A stretch of DNA of 38,971 nt from Rhizophagus sp. LPA8_4_AMF (GCA_021464525.1 JADRCO010000292.1:1-38971), one strand, 5' to 3'. Shown: positions 1 to 12,591, numbered from the stretch's first letter. Numbers and translations are program-made. The notes: generated by a model not told the origin, from the sequence alone.

Positions 1-32
<32 letters not shown>

Positions 33-3000
33 AATGTTTTATTTTTTTTTTATTTCGAACCTTTTTATTATAATGAATAAATAAATTTTTGTACACCGTC
101 CGACATATAGAAAATTTGAATAATTTTTTTTTTCTCGAGATGAGGACAGAAAGGAGGGAAGAAAAAAAAAAGAGAGGGAAAAATTTTTTGACTAAACAGT
201 AAGAAATGTGGAGAAAAATTTGTTTAGTAAACAAGTAGAGTATATTTTAATTGGGGGATACAATATCAAATACCTGTAGCACGGTCATCATACATAAACT
301 GAAAAAAAAAAAAATAACGAAGTTGTATAAAATGAGTTTAGATTTTTATGTTGAATGTTTATCAAATGTTTTTAATTTTGGAAATGGGTTCATATGATAA
401 CAATAATTTACTTTTTCACGTAAGTATCAATTAAAAAAATATACTCTTTTAAGTATTCAAAAACAATTTTTTTTATTGTCTCATTTTATTATAAAATTTT
501 ATATTTTATTATTCTTTTACAATTCCGGTCAAAATCTTGTTAGTGTTTCCACACTTTGTTGTTCAAATGTTACATTACCAATTTTTTATTTTTTTTTTTG
601 ACCATACTAATACTTTATTAATAAATGACGACAAATATTTATTTTTCAAAATAAAACGGATAAATATTAAAATTAAAATTAAAATTATTAAAAAAACTCA
701 AACACATACATTTTTTTAGTTTCCCCATTAAAAAAGAGAGAAGGAAAAAAAAAAAATTAAAATAAAATAAAATAAGATTAACCGCGCGAAAATCGTATAT
801 AAATATGCAAAAAAAAAAAAAAATATATTTTAATAATAATTTTAATTATAATTATTATTAAAAAAGAAAATCTGCGCAATGTTACTTTAATCAATCAGCT
901 GCCTGTGCGGGCGTTAAAAAAATTAGGCAGTATTTGTTTTGTTAACTGATAACATAAATAATATATCAATGTGCATATCACCACATCCTGCATTCATTCT
1001 TATCTATCGCATTTTACGTTAATTTTTTTTTTTTTTTTTATTCTTTTACGTTACAATGTTATTGTCACAAAAAATAATCCTAAACGGCCCTTACATATTG
1101 TATTATTGTAACACTTTCGTATCTCTTTACATATTTTCGATCCAATGAAAATCTTTTCGGTTTAATATGTTTATCGCGTTAATTTATTCCTTTCATTTTA
1201 TTAATTATTTATAGTAATCAAATTATTGATTGACGATTATTAATTAAATGATAATTGCTAACTAACTCTTGTTGAAAGATTCTCTGAATCATGTGATGCT
1301 GTTAAAATAAGATCTACAACTTTCGAGAAAAACCTTTGAAACACGGAAAAACTCATTCATAGAATTCATTCATTGAAAACAAACAAATAAAGAAGAATAA
1401 AATTTCAACGGTTTTTACTATTTACAGTATATAAATTTAAAAACATTCACGCGTAAGAAAGAGTAAAACTATCGCTTTCATAAATTATAACCGTATATAG
1501 AATTCAATTATTCATGAGAAGAAAGAAATAATAGAAATATCATAAATGGGAATTCGGAATTTACGAAATACACAAGTGATAAACAATGTATGAATTCGAT
1601 CCGAAAGACAATCCCGTTAAAATTACTCATTATTTATTTTTCGGAAACTTCTGTATTATCTAATTTAAATTATATCAATATATATATGGATGTTACCGTT
1701 TAACGGTTATTTTATTGTTACTACCAAATGATGCGCCATCCGGGTATGATACAAAAATACCTGATTTTATTCAATTATATAATACTCGTGGTCAGTCGTA
1801 GGTAACTTTGTTGTGATACATACATGACCAAAATTAGTCTAATTCTATAAAGAATGATGAGGCAATACTAAACGGGGAGAGATAAATGGAACTTGTTATT
1901 CTTTTATTCGAATTTTAGAAATTACATAATTAATATCACTTTTTCAGTAGTAGAATGGGTGATCTGGACTTGCATGAATCTTTTTAGGGAAATAATTAGA
2001 TTAAATATAATATTATTAGTATAGTATGTGTTTTTTGACCTCGGTATATCGATATTCGATTATTCCATCCGTAAATGCGTCTGAATATAATTTAACTCAT
2101 TTGAATATATTACTTGTTATAAAGTTTAAAATTAGAAATTCTTGTTTATTAAATTTTTTTCAGAAAAACTTTTTTTTTAAATTTGAACATAAACAATTAA
2201 AATTTTATAATTTAGATTTTCATATGAATCCGAGTCTATTTATATCTGTATGCTACTTTGACTATATGCATATATATACAAATTTTTAATTATGGCCAGT
2301 TTGCTTGTCTATTACGTGTTGTGATTACAGTCTTCATGGCTTAACTACTAATCCAAATCTTCGTTATACTTTTATGTTATTACGAGAAGTTTTATTTTAG
2401 ATGTATTTAATTGGCTAAATATCACGTGTTGCCAAATTTCGAAATTTACAACATATGGTTGAGAATTATTTTTGTGTTTTAGCCAAAACTGAAACTAGTC
2501 AAGAAGTTAGGATTTTTTTTTTTTTTTGCCAAAGGATTTCAAAGGATTGCGTTTATATTAATTAATTTTTACATAATTATGATTCTACTTGGTTGGTAAA
2601 TTTTTCCCAGTTTAAAAATTTTTTGATTTTAAAAAAAAATAAATTTTTTAGGCTCAAAATTTCATCTTTTAATTAATTTAAGATTATTTCCAAAGATGGG
2701 TTATAAAATTAATTATTAAACATTCTATAATGAATATGGTAATTAATTATTTACTGATTCAAATATATTTAATAAAACATATGCTAAAAAAAAAATCACG
2801 TAATTCTATTTCATCATTGCCTGATATGCAAAAGTGTATAATTTAAAATTTTATGCATAATAAATTAAATTATTAATGGATTTCCCGTAAAACAATAATA
2901 TGATCCGTTTACTATATTTATCATTACTTAAAAGGATTTTATTTGTCAATCACCTAAAATCTAAGATCCAAAAAAAAAAAAATATTCCAAGTTTCTAAAT

Positions 3001-4043
3001 TCTTGCAATCTATATTTTTTTTTTTTTACGATAGATAAAAATAATAAAAATAATAATAATAATAATAAATTATTTTTTTTTTTTTTTGTTTATAACCTTC
3101 GGTAAACAACGCCCGCTTATTTGGCTTATTTTCACACTCGGTTAATTCCGGAATTATAACAAAAAAAAAAAAAATTATTATTTAATCTTATTTAATATTA
3201 TTAATAATTAATGATTTACTTCATTTTTTTCTTAAATTGAAATTTCATCCAATAATATTTTAAGATTAATGAACAAGATTAAATTTTAGCCCAAAAAAAT
3301 ATCTAATCAAAAGGTAAAACTTTTCACCCAATACGGATAATTTATGATCCCATTACAAATGGAAAAAAAAAGAAAAAATTTTTTTTTTTCTTTTTTTTTG
3401 ACGGTTTAGTAAATTTTTTAGGATGATTTTCATGTGAAAAAAATATATATTTTTAGTTATTTATAATATTTAAATTTTAATATATAAAAATCTTTTTGAA
3501 TAAATTGAATTTTAAATAATAATAATTTTAATAATTTTTTTTTTTTTTTTTATTTCACATCCCAAAAAAATGAAAATATTGAACCTTTTCTTTCCTTAAA
3601 CAAATATTTAATTTTAACCGCTAAAATAATTTACTAAAATCAAATTACAAAAATGATTACGTAAATAATGTGCGAAAATGACACAAAACCTAAATTAAGC
3701 ATGAGCCACTTTAATGACATAATAAGAATTTGTAAAACTCCCATTTAAACAAAAATGTGATAATTCGCCACTCAATATACATATTATTTTTATTTTGTTT
3801 AACATATTTAGAATTTACATTAATTGAGTTATTGACAGGTGGGCGCACATACACATAACTTTGACGCACAAATAAAAATACTTTTTCGGAATATATCGTT
3901 TGCTAAAAATTTATTACGTATTTATCACGGATTATTGCATTTTTTTAATAAAATTATTTGTTATACAGTTTTAATCTAATTTTTTTATATCATTGATTTT
4001 AGTTCAAAAAAAATTTTATATAAAGGCGGTGGGAAAAAAAATC
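1..4043. other. AT-rich 5' spacer, no supported gene
   Basis: Long homopolymer runs (poly-T at 1-28, many T/A tracts) and short ORFs without protein-like composition. I see no convincing coding exon on either strand. Around 782-806 a GC-containing stretch (CCGCGCGAAAA, reverse complement resembling an E2F/MBF site) is followed by TATATAAATA. This could be a promoter, but no gene follows it, so it stays unassigned. An (AAT)n run lies near 3040-3068. The last few hundred bases before 4044 probably hold the promoter and 5' leader of the dehydrogenase gene; a TTTTAG at about 3997-4002 could be the acceptor of a leader intron. Confidence 0.5.
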
Positions 4044-5594
4044 ATGAAATTGCGTTATTTCTTACATCAATTTAATCAATTTAAACAATATAATAATACA
4101 AGTTTTCAATCAAAATTTTATCATATAAACAACAATTTTCTTTTAATTAAATCGCATCATCCCACAATTTTAAAAAGATATCTTGTTCATACAATGATTA
4201 AAGAACCAAGAATCGTTGATGTTGAGAAAGTTGCTGTGATTGGAAGTGGAAATTGGTAATATATTATTATCTTTAGAAAATCATTTTACCTTTTTACAGT
4301 AATAAAAACGTTTGTTGCTAATCAAAATTTACATTCTACAGGGGTACTGTGATCGCGAGGATGTTAGGAACAAATGTTGTTCAACAAAAGGGGTTCGATC
4401 ATGAAATTAAGATGTGGGTTTATGAAGAAATGGTCGGTGAAAGAAAATTAACTGAACTAATCAACGAAAAACATGAAAATGTAAAATATTTACCCGGAGT
4501 TAGTATTCCTGAAAATGTTATAGCTACACCTGATCTCGTGGAAGCTGCCGAAGGTGCTACGATTTTAGTAATAGTTATTCCTCATCAGGTACTATTTATT
4601 ATTTACTTATTTCATTATAATAATATTTTTAAAGAACTTTCACTTATAATATATATATATATATATATATTTTTTTTTTTTAGTTTGTAAATGATGTATG
4701 TAGTAAATTAAAAGGAAAGGTTCATCCAAAAGCTAAAGCAGTTTCTTTAGTTAAAGGATTTGATATTACAGAAACAGGAATTCGTCCAATATCACATATG
4801 ATTAAAGAAGCCTTAAAAATTCCGGTTTGTACACTTTCTGGTGCAAATTTAGCAAATGAAATTGCAGAAGAAAAGTTCTCCGAAACAACAATTGGATATA
4901 AGAATCGTCAAGAAGGAGAATTATTTAAAAGATTATTTGAAACAAAATATTTTAAAGTTGGTATAGTCGATGACGTTTTAGGAGTTGAATTATGTGGTGC
5001 ATTAAAAAATGTTATCGCTATAGGTGCTGGTATAGTTGATGGTTTAAAATTAGGTGATAATACTAAAGCTGCTATTATTAGAATTGGTTTATTGGAGATG
5101 AAAAAATATATTAAAATGTTTTATAAGGGTATCAAGGATGAAACTTTTTTTGAAAGCTGTGGTATTGCTGATGTAATTACAACTTGTTATGGCGGTAGAA
5201 ATAGAAAAGCTGCTGAGGCCTTCATTGTTACAGGAAAGGTAATTAGTATTTATATAATATAGTATTTGTGTATTTTATATAATTAAGTATATACGTATAT
5301 GAATCCTTTCTTTTTTTTTTCTAGTCGTTTGAACAATTGGAGAAAGAACTTCTCAATGGTCAAAAATTACAAGGAACGCTTACTGCAAAAGAAATCTACT
5401 CTATTTTGCAACGAAAAGGATTGGAGAAAGAGTAAGTAAAATTTAATTTTTTTAAAAAAATACATATAATTCATTCAAAACTTTACTCAATTCCTTATTT
5501 TTTCTCTCATGATAGATTTCCTCTATTCACAACCGTTTATAGAATCGTATTTGAGGGATTAGATCCTCGTAAAATTGTTGAAGATATCGTTTAA
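4044..5594 (+). CDS. GPD1: NAD-dependent glycerol-3-phosphate dehydrogenase, five exons
   Basis: Reduces dihydroxyacetone phosphate to glycerol-3-phosphate with NADH, linking glycolysis to glycerolipid and glycerol synthesis. Exons I infer: 4044-4255, 4342-4588, 4684-5238, 5325-5431, 5516-5594; all introns are GT-AG and the joined frame gives 399 residues. Seen: Rossmann motif GSGNWGT just after the second Met; [19 protein letters not shown] and [11 protein letters not shown], which carry the Lys, Lys, Asp, Thr and Arg known to act in the human enzyme (K120, K204, D260, T264, R269). The C-terminal part is strikingly like animal GPD1. The first Met (4044) adds 50 residues with no Asp or Glu and many Lys/Arg/His, resembling a mitochondrial presequence; starting at Met51 (4194) gives 349 residues, the usual cytosolic length. 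Both starts are plausible. A TTG upstream at 3993 is in frame but not needed. Confidence 0.95.
4642..4672. repeat. (AT)n microsatellite plus T-run at intron 2 acceptor
   Basis: An alternating AT run, then a T-run, directly before the TAG acceptor (4681-4683) of the second intron of the dehydrogenase gene. It acts as an extreme polypyrimidine tract and its length is likely polymorphic. Confidence 0.8.
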
Positions 5595-6405
5595 AAAAAG
5601 GCAACAATTTTTTTAAAGAATTAATTTTGCATTTTTCATCAGCATTTCTATAGACTTTTTTCAATTATCAAAGTACATTTACTTATAGACGAGCTTTTTT
5701 TTTTCTCTTTTTATATATATGTATTTTCGAAAAAAAAAATATTTTTTTGTGCGATAAAATAAAAATAACATTTTTTTCGGATAAATTCTCATATTGTACG
5801 ATATTGCGTTATTTGTTTATTACAACTCACTAATATTTATTGTGTGCACTTAAAAATAATATATATAATAAGTTCTTTTTTTTTTCATTACAAGTATTAC
5901 AAGATATATATGATATGAAAAAAATATAATTTTATTGGTCAATCGATCAGGTCATGCTGATTTTTGATGTACTGATAATTTAACTAAATATATTAGGTTT
6001 TTAATTAAAATATTGTTGAGTTTTTAACAAACATTACAATCTAATTATACTTTTTTTATACTAACATATTACATTTTAAACTATCAACATGATCTTGTCT
6101 CACTGACGCAATAACATTATTTTTAAAAAGTTTAGTAAAAGTTGAAATTCCAATCTCGATCGAAATTGCGCCTTCAGCTTATATATTTGTATATTGTTTA
6201 GGTTGTTAGGTTGTTACTTGTTAGGTTGTTAGGTAACACAAGCAATATTCTCCAAGTTTTATTTTCAACTCTTTGTTCTCGACAAAAAATTTTTTTTTTA
6301 ATTCGACTTCTTTCTCGGACTAAGTCAAAATTCTTTTTTTAAAAACAACAAATAAGAAAAATAACGTATAGAATAATCAAAATAATAAATATAAACTGGA
6401 TCTAA
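5595..6405. other. 3' flank of the dehydrogenase gene and spacer
   Basis: T-rich 3' region, no ORF of note. A short direct repeat of TTAGGTTGT-like units lies at about 6200-6235 (four imperfect copies); it is not a telomere array. Confidence 0.5.
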
Positions 6406-7617
6406 AACCATTTATTTTGGGATAAAAATGTTGAATTTGAGAAATCTGTTCAAGATTACGTTCATGTTATGAAAGTACTGGATAAGATTATTCGTATTCC
6501 TATTCATCAGTACGCTAGGTTTTTTGAAGAGTAAATGAATTTTTTTTTTTATTAATTTATTATGTATGTTCTTCATTTGTATTTTCTTCAAAAAAATTTC
6601 AATAACTTGCTCAGTACACGAATTATTAATCTCTTTCCAGAAAATATGCATCCAATGATTCTAAATTACGTGATTGTGAAATTAATCAGAATGAAAAGAA
6701 TTGTAACTTGATAAATCATGGGTAAAGTATAATTCAAGAATATGTTTGCATGTTTTTGGCTCTTAAAGATATAATGGAAAATATGGAACAAAAAATTTAG
6801 AAAAACAAAATTAATCAAATCATTAAAAAGAAATTATACAGTAAACAAAAAATTCAAAAATCAAATAATTTTATTGGTAAAGTATCAAAAAAGTTTTAAT
6901 TGACTTAATCAAACAAATATTTTTAATAAAATTTTAAATGTTCATATATTATGTTAAAAAAATTTTGTAAAAATCAAAAATCTTGATGAATCAGTTTATG
7001 ATATAATTGAAATTTATATAATAATTCATTTATAGGAGAAGAAACTTTTTTCGGAATGCCGATTGTAATATATATCATGAATTATTGAATTATGTATGTA
7101 TGAGACAATATTTCTTTATTGGCTTTTAATCATTTATTTAATCAAATATATGAGAAAGAATATATGAAATTGAATAGCGAAAGAAAAGAAATCTATAAAC
7201 CGGTATATAATTTGAATAATTTCAAAAGCTCTGATGTTCTAGTTATTATTATTGATGATGATAAAATTTGATCAGAAATCAGTTCAGTAAATATATTCAA
7301 TATTTAATAACGACAAATTCTCATTATGAAAAAAAGATCCAAAGAGAGATGATAAAGAATATGAAGAGTCTGTTGATAAAGGAAAAGAAAAAGGAAAAGT
7401 AATTGTTGATGAAAGTGAGATAAGAAGAAGAGACGAAGAAGAGTTAAATATTACTGAAAAACATAAGTGTTCATACGAACAAGTGATCAATTCTCAATTC
7501 CGTCCATTACAATTTAAAAATTATGTGGTATTATTGTCTGAATGTTTTATGTTCGTGATTGGGGAAAAAGTTGAACAAAGTACAAGGAGGATGGTATTGC
7601 CACTTCAATCAAATTAA
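6406..7617 (+). other. Possible unrecognised multi-exon gene or gene relic
   Basis: I do not recognise this, but several stretches read like protein and join with correct phase. Proposed exons: 6406-6530 (ends before GTAAAT), 6641-6721 (after TTTCCAG, ends before GTAAAG), 7036-7093 (after TATAG, ends before GTATGT), 7155-7271 (after GAG, stop TGA at 7269-7271) or ending earlier at a GTATAT after Pro and joining an open stretch 7345-7617 (93 bp shy of 300, stop TAA). The last part is very charged (Lys/Glu/Asp/Arg) and then turns hydrophobic. No ATG is seen at the 5' end, and the third intron is long (314 bp), so a first exon is missing or the gene is dead. A second frame over 7590-7690 also reads protein-like, hinting at a frameshift near 7590. 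No function proposed. Confidence 0.3.
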
Positions 7618-8533
7618 AGTGGAGGCAAAGAATTCCGTTGCACAAAAGCATATGTGCCATGTTGCGATGTATGGTAAAAATATTAGGTTTATATTATCCC
7701 GTCTGACATCGTAATTAAATTTGAATGAACAACTGAAAAATGTTAATTCATCTCATCTGTTAATTCAATATACGGTATATTCAGTTAAATAGTAACTATA
7801 TCATACTAAAGATTAGTTTAAAGAGAAAAACAATTTATTATATACGGTAAGTATTTTATTATTGTGAGTTCTTGAATTTGTATCTGTTACAATTGAAATT
7901 ATACCAATTTTGTATAAGTTTACATTAACTGGTTTAATATTTATTTACAGTATTTTATATGTAATTTGTGACTTAAAGAGCGCGTTTAAATTAGACTATG
8001 CCGTTGGATGCATGCTTTTTGAAGCTCATAGCCGAAAATCGCTAGACAAGCTCGAGGACATAATATAATTGGATCAGACTAACTGGAATTGAACTTCAAT
8101 TTATCCGGGCATTTCAGGGATGTCTTACACTCTGTGAGAAGTAAACACTAATAGCTGATCATACCAGAACTATACTTATAAGCCAATGATGTTAATGATA
8201 CGAATAATGTCTTACTTTAATAGTTGATGTCATTGTATACTACATATGGACAACCGAAGATGCATATTGTTAATCCCAAATTTTAAGTAATGTAGAAAAT
8301 AAATTTGTTTGTAAACCAAAATTTGATATTATGAGTAATTGGAAAAAAAAACTATAATGATTATTATTTGTAATTACTATAACACGATACGAGAAAAAAA
8401 AATTCAAATTTTTCGTGATGTATCCGTTAATTCTTTTTCAAAACTAGTAAAAAATTTTCATTTATAACGTTACCACTTCTAAATAATGTATAAAAATTTA
8501 AATTATCATTTAATTTTCTTTGTGAATAGAGTT
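7618..8533. other. Spacer, nothing recognised
   Basis: AT-rich with scattered less AT-rich patches (for example 7980-8060), but no open frame or motif I can support on either strand. Confidence 0.4.
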
Positions 8534-8557
8534 GTAGGCAATATCCCAGATTCCCAG
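8534..8557 (+). pseudogene. Scrap of Kelch exon 3
   Basis: GTAGGCAATATCCCAGATTC matches the start of exon 3 of K4 (GTAGGAAATATCCCAGAACC) with few changes and is followed by CCAGG in both. Short, so alone it is weak; it gains weight from the exon 4 relic 280 bp downstream in the same orientation. Confidence 0.45.
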
Positions 8558-8839
8558 GACCTTGATGGGGAGAATCTTGCGGATTGGATATTACGACAAG
8601 TAATAATTTTTTGGACAAATATAGTACAATGACTATCATATAATTAAGTTAATAAATATATAAAAGTATTTTATTAACGTGTCCTATTTTTGTCAAATTT
8701 ACAAACATATTATTGTGTTACTAATCGAAAATACAATATTTTTAATCAGCTGCTGCAATTCAGGACTTAGATCGATCATTCTTATATTTATTAAATCGCG
8801 TATTAGATATGCCATCCACATTCCACAGTGTCACCTATA

Positions 8840-8955
8840 GAATCAATTGTATGTTGAATATTATTATATCCCCACTTAAAGATCTTAATGTACCAAAACT
8901 TGCCTTTCATTCTGCTACATTATTAGATGATTTATGTTATTCACTTTTTTTTTAA
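8840..8955 (+). pseudogene. Relic of Kelch exon 4 (blade 5-6)
   Basis: From GAATCAATTGT the sequence follows exon 4 of the Kelch genes: a damaged counterpart of ESIVMLD, then an open piece reading VPKLAFHSATLLDDL, equal in layout to the IPKLxYHTATLIDxxMF of K4-K6. It runs into a stop after a T-run at about 8954. With the exon 3 scrap upstream it marks a dead Kelch gene about 4.6 kb before K1 and on the other side of the kinase locus. Confidence 0.75.
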
Positions 8956-9265
8956 AAAAAACAATGATGATGATGATGATAATAACTTGCGGTATAATCG
9001 CTTCTTTTTAAATCTTTAAATGATTATTAGGAAATAATATGGTGACATGTTTGTTATATGATAATCCTTTTTTATTAAGGGCTATTAACCAAAATTTTTT
9101 TTTTTTTTACCAAATTGTTCTTAATAATCACGATATATAAGGTTATTCAACAACCTGAATTTGACAGAGTTTATAAAAATTTTTGTGTGCTTTTTTTTTT
9201 CGCAAACTTGTTAATCCTGAACTAGTTAGTTAATTAATTGAAAAAAAATTTTTACCTTGAGAGGA

Positions 9266-9740
9266 ATTGGATTGGATTGGATTGGATTGGATTGGATTGA
9301 CGTCTTTTTGATTTGGATTGGATTTATCTAATTCAGGTAAAAATCATTAATCCATTCTCCTTATTTGTTAAATACGGATTGGAATCCAATCCGTCGATCT
9401 AAATCCCTCTTGGATTGGATTAGAAATAAAACAAAAGCGGAAAGATTGAATGTTGATCAAACTCGATCCAATCCAAATCAAACCAAATATGGAATGGATT
9501 GAGGCGGCGTCAACTTAATCCAATCCAATTTAAATTGTCAATTGGATTGGATTGGATTCCTAATTCGTATTTAATAAAGTAATTAATTTAGACTTTTGAT
9601 AATTTATATGTGGTAAATAGATGATAGTGACAGATGATAAAAGGTTGATTTTTGGTGAAGATTGGGAAATTAATCCAATCCAATCCAAATGACTGTGGAT
9701 TGGATTAGGCGTCGACTCAATCCAATCCAATTGCTAAGTC
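9266..9740. repeat. ATTGG/CCAAT pentamer region with palindromic modules
   Basis: Starts with six perfect ATTGG units (9266-9295). GGATTGGATT and its reverse complement AATCCAATCC then recur throughout. Several pairs form small inverted repeats: a near-perfect 19-bp palindrome around 9377-9395 (CGGATTGGAATCCAATCCG), and 10-bp arms flanking a GTCGAC centre at about 9696-9727. A related, degraded patch lies at 23645-23690. It looks like decayed microsatellite or the remains of a small palindromic element. Confidence 0.75.
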
Positions 9741-10402
9741 ATATATGGATTTTGAAACATTTGTTAATTTAAGTTTTATAATAATAGGTATAGAACTAAC
9801 GGAATAGTAACTGAGGCTAGTAAAATTTTCGAATATGAACCAATTAGTGAAACATTATAATGCCAATCTTACTTATACAATTGTATTATCTTTGATTTTA
9901 CACGTGTATAAACTTTTGTCAAGTGGTTTTTATATTTCTAATGCATAAGTTTGACATTTTAAAAGAATAAAGTGAAAGACAAACAAGACAAACTCATTTT
10001 ATTATATTAAAATAAACTTTCTACAAGCTATAATTTAGATAAAATTATTATGAATAAAATTTAAAAAACATTAATTCAATTCTGAAGAAATATTAAATGA
10101 GCGTATTATATAATAAAGAAAATTACATTAATAAATACACAAAAATAATGCGAATTAAATAATATCTTACAAAATTTTATTTTTATAGATACGTATGATG
10201 TACCTATGCAGATATGTACGTTTCCTTATATTCCTTCGAAATGCAACCTTATTAAAGAATAAACTATTTGAATGCGTTAATACGATTTAAAATTAGCAAC
10301 TTTGTGAGAAACGTAAAGGGCTTTTTTTGTTTTTTTTTGTCTAATTTAGATAAACATTATGATAATTAGTATTCAGCATGGTACAAATTTATAAACAAAA
10401 AA
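9741..10402. other. Spacer downstream of the kinase pseudogene
   Basis: AT-rich, no supported gene. It is the 3' side of the minus-strand kinase locus and would hold its terminator/polyadenylation region. Confidence 0.5.
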
Positions 10403-12591
10403 TCATTTGTTTTTAATACCTATTTGTATTTCATCTGGTCTAATATTATCCTTTTCATTATTATCTTCTGCTATCTCTTCGGGTGATGTGGTATCTGTTG
10501 CCCCGATAGGGTTAATTTCAATATCTTTAGGCGCTTTTACGAATGATTGAGTAGATTTTAGCGGCCACAATATGTGCAACAGAACAGTTCGACTATAAAT
10601 ATATCATACCTTGATTACCAAATATTTTATCAGCAAGTGTTTTAAGTTCAGTTGTCCAAGTCATCGGATTCAATGGCTCTAAAACATTTCTGATCAATTA
10701 ATTATTTGTTGTTCAATTGAACATGGAAATATTAACATGCGAATTGAAATCACCTTTATTTCTGGATTCTCGTTCAGCACGTTCAATTAGTTGTTGGTTA
10801 AGGTAATTTTGATAGAGAGCCTCTCCTTTTAATAAGGAAATTTCAATATTTAAAATAAAAAAATAATCATTACATTATGTAGAAATTCAGAGGATCAAAG
10901 AAATTTGTATTTACGACGTTTATCAATCTCTTCCAGATTTTTATGTTGTTCAACGGATAAGGGAGGAAGCGATTGGCTTGTGCTATTTTCACTCAATACG
11001 GAACTAGATATAGGAGTAGTAATGTTTCTTTCTCTCTCAGGCATCTTAGGACAAACCAATTCTCTCTTCGTGATTCTATCAATCCACGAGTTAAATGCTA
11101 TCTCTAAATCACGTGAAGTAGGCCGCATATCAGGATCATTATCCCAACAGGCTTGCATAACCTTAGAGTAATAGTCAGGTATATTCGAAGTAATCTCGGG
11201 ACGGATTCCTATATACAAAAATTTATCAAGTAAATTTTCCATAAATTCAGAATGTAAATATATGACTAAAGACATGTTGCCACCTGAACAAATCTCTATT
11301 ACTAGGAGCGTATCATATTCTCTTCCTTCAAATGGTCTTATACCTAACCATAGTTCAAACATGATCATTCTGATGCTATAAACATCAGCCGCTTAAGTGT
11401 ATGGTTTATTACGCAAAGCTTCTGATGCTACATAAGGAAGTACACCTTGAATTTGCACTTTATTTTTGTCAGCAGAAGTATTGTTCCAGCAAAGACCAAG
11501 GTCGCTTATCATTGTCTAACTACCATCTCGTAAAATATTACCAGTGTGCAAATCTTTCTTTGAAATGGTATTATGATAGTGATTGGAATCAATAAATTGT
11601 CTGTTAACTTTATTTTCACATGTTTATGTATAGCTCCGACCCAATATTCAGTTAGAAATTCGCTTACGTGCAGGAGTCCAGCTTTATGAATGGTCACCAA
11701 CCCAACTGCAATATCTTTGAGTGTGATAATCCTTTGTTCCCAAGTAAAAGTATCAAAATTTTTGGAGTTATATTGTCGAAGATCCCCATCACGAGCATAA
11801 GATGTAACAACAATCAGTTCACGAGTGAATGGACAACGTGAGATACCATAACAGCGCACGACATGAGTAACCAAATTGCTAAATTGGTGGTATGCGCTTA
11901 ACTAATCAAATGTTAGGCTATTAGCAAGGAAACAAAAATAAGAGATATTTAGCTTCGATAAATTGATAAATTGTCATGTACCTCATTCAAAAAATCTGAT
12001 GCCATATTATCGGAATTCTTTATTTGTTTTAAAATTATCATATCCGAATTCACCTGTTCCCAGCCTCGTTTCCAATTGTTTGCAGTAGTATCCCATGCTC
12101 GTATAGGTCCTTGAGGCCAATTTGCCGTCAATCTAGTAATTAATTAACAAGTCAATAATGGACTAGAAATATATAACTTATGTTTATTAACGTAATGATA
12201 CCTACACCGAACTATTACCACCATCTGCAAGATGCTTCACATTTGTGAATTCTTTATATTCTATCCATTCTAGAACTGATCTAACGTTGATAGCTTTAAG
12301 TTGCGCTATTTGAATAAAGTTATTAAGTTCTTGGTTCTCGCTTGACCAATTCGTGAAATTCTTCCGAAAATATTCGCTATTACAGTATTGGCACCAGTCA
12401 TATCCGGTTTTTGAACCCTTGCATTGTTCACATTGGCCAAATGGGTATGTATTAGAAATTTTGGTCGAATGGTTTGTGTTTGGCTTCTCACTGGAGGTCG
12501 ATACCGGTAGTGAAGGTGATTTAGTAAAAGTGAAAGGATTAGTACTAGAATAGCCCGGAACTGATTTAGGAGGGACGTTAGTGGAACTCAT
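10403..12591 (-). pseudogene. Kinase-like gene (Glomeromycotina Cys-motif family), two stop codons
   Basis: Exons I infer on the minus strand: 12591-12206, 12132-11982, 11901-11668, 11557-11284, 11208-10915, 10825-10754, 10678-10610, 10524-10403. All are GT-AG, phases agree, and the sum is 534 codons. Order: Ser/Pro/Thr-rich N-terminus; C54-X2-C57-X9-C67-X2-C70; kinase N-lobe with Lys164 in IILKQI; catalytic loop HKDLHTGN (Asp259, Asn264); DLG at 276-278; C-lobe CWDNDPDMRP; then a charged, coiled-coil-like tail. Damage: TAG at 11518-11516 (codon 271) and TAA at 11395-11393 (codon 312). The second replaces the Gln expected in PYTQAADVYS. Degeneration also shows in the Gly loop (GGNSSV), APE turned to ASE, and DVYSFG turned to DVYSIR. 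Likely a recent pseudogene or a truncated pseudokinase. It resembles the greatly expanded kinase families of AM fungi (knowledge of family, not searched). Confidence 0.85.

Noticed and set aside
2026-2289. 87-residue ORF in the left spacer
   Set aside because: Phe/Asn/Ile/Leu-rich AT-driven translation without domains or splice context.
6190-6240. TTAGGTTG-type repeats as interstitial telomere
   Set aside because: Units are irregular, few, and not TTAGGG.
10905-11171. 88-residue plus-strand ORF
   Set aside because: Mirror of kinase exon 5, which is well supported on the minus strand.
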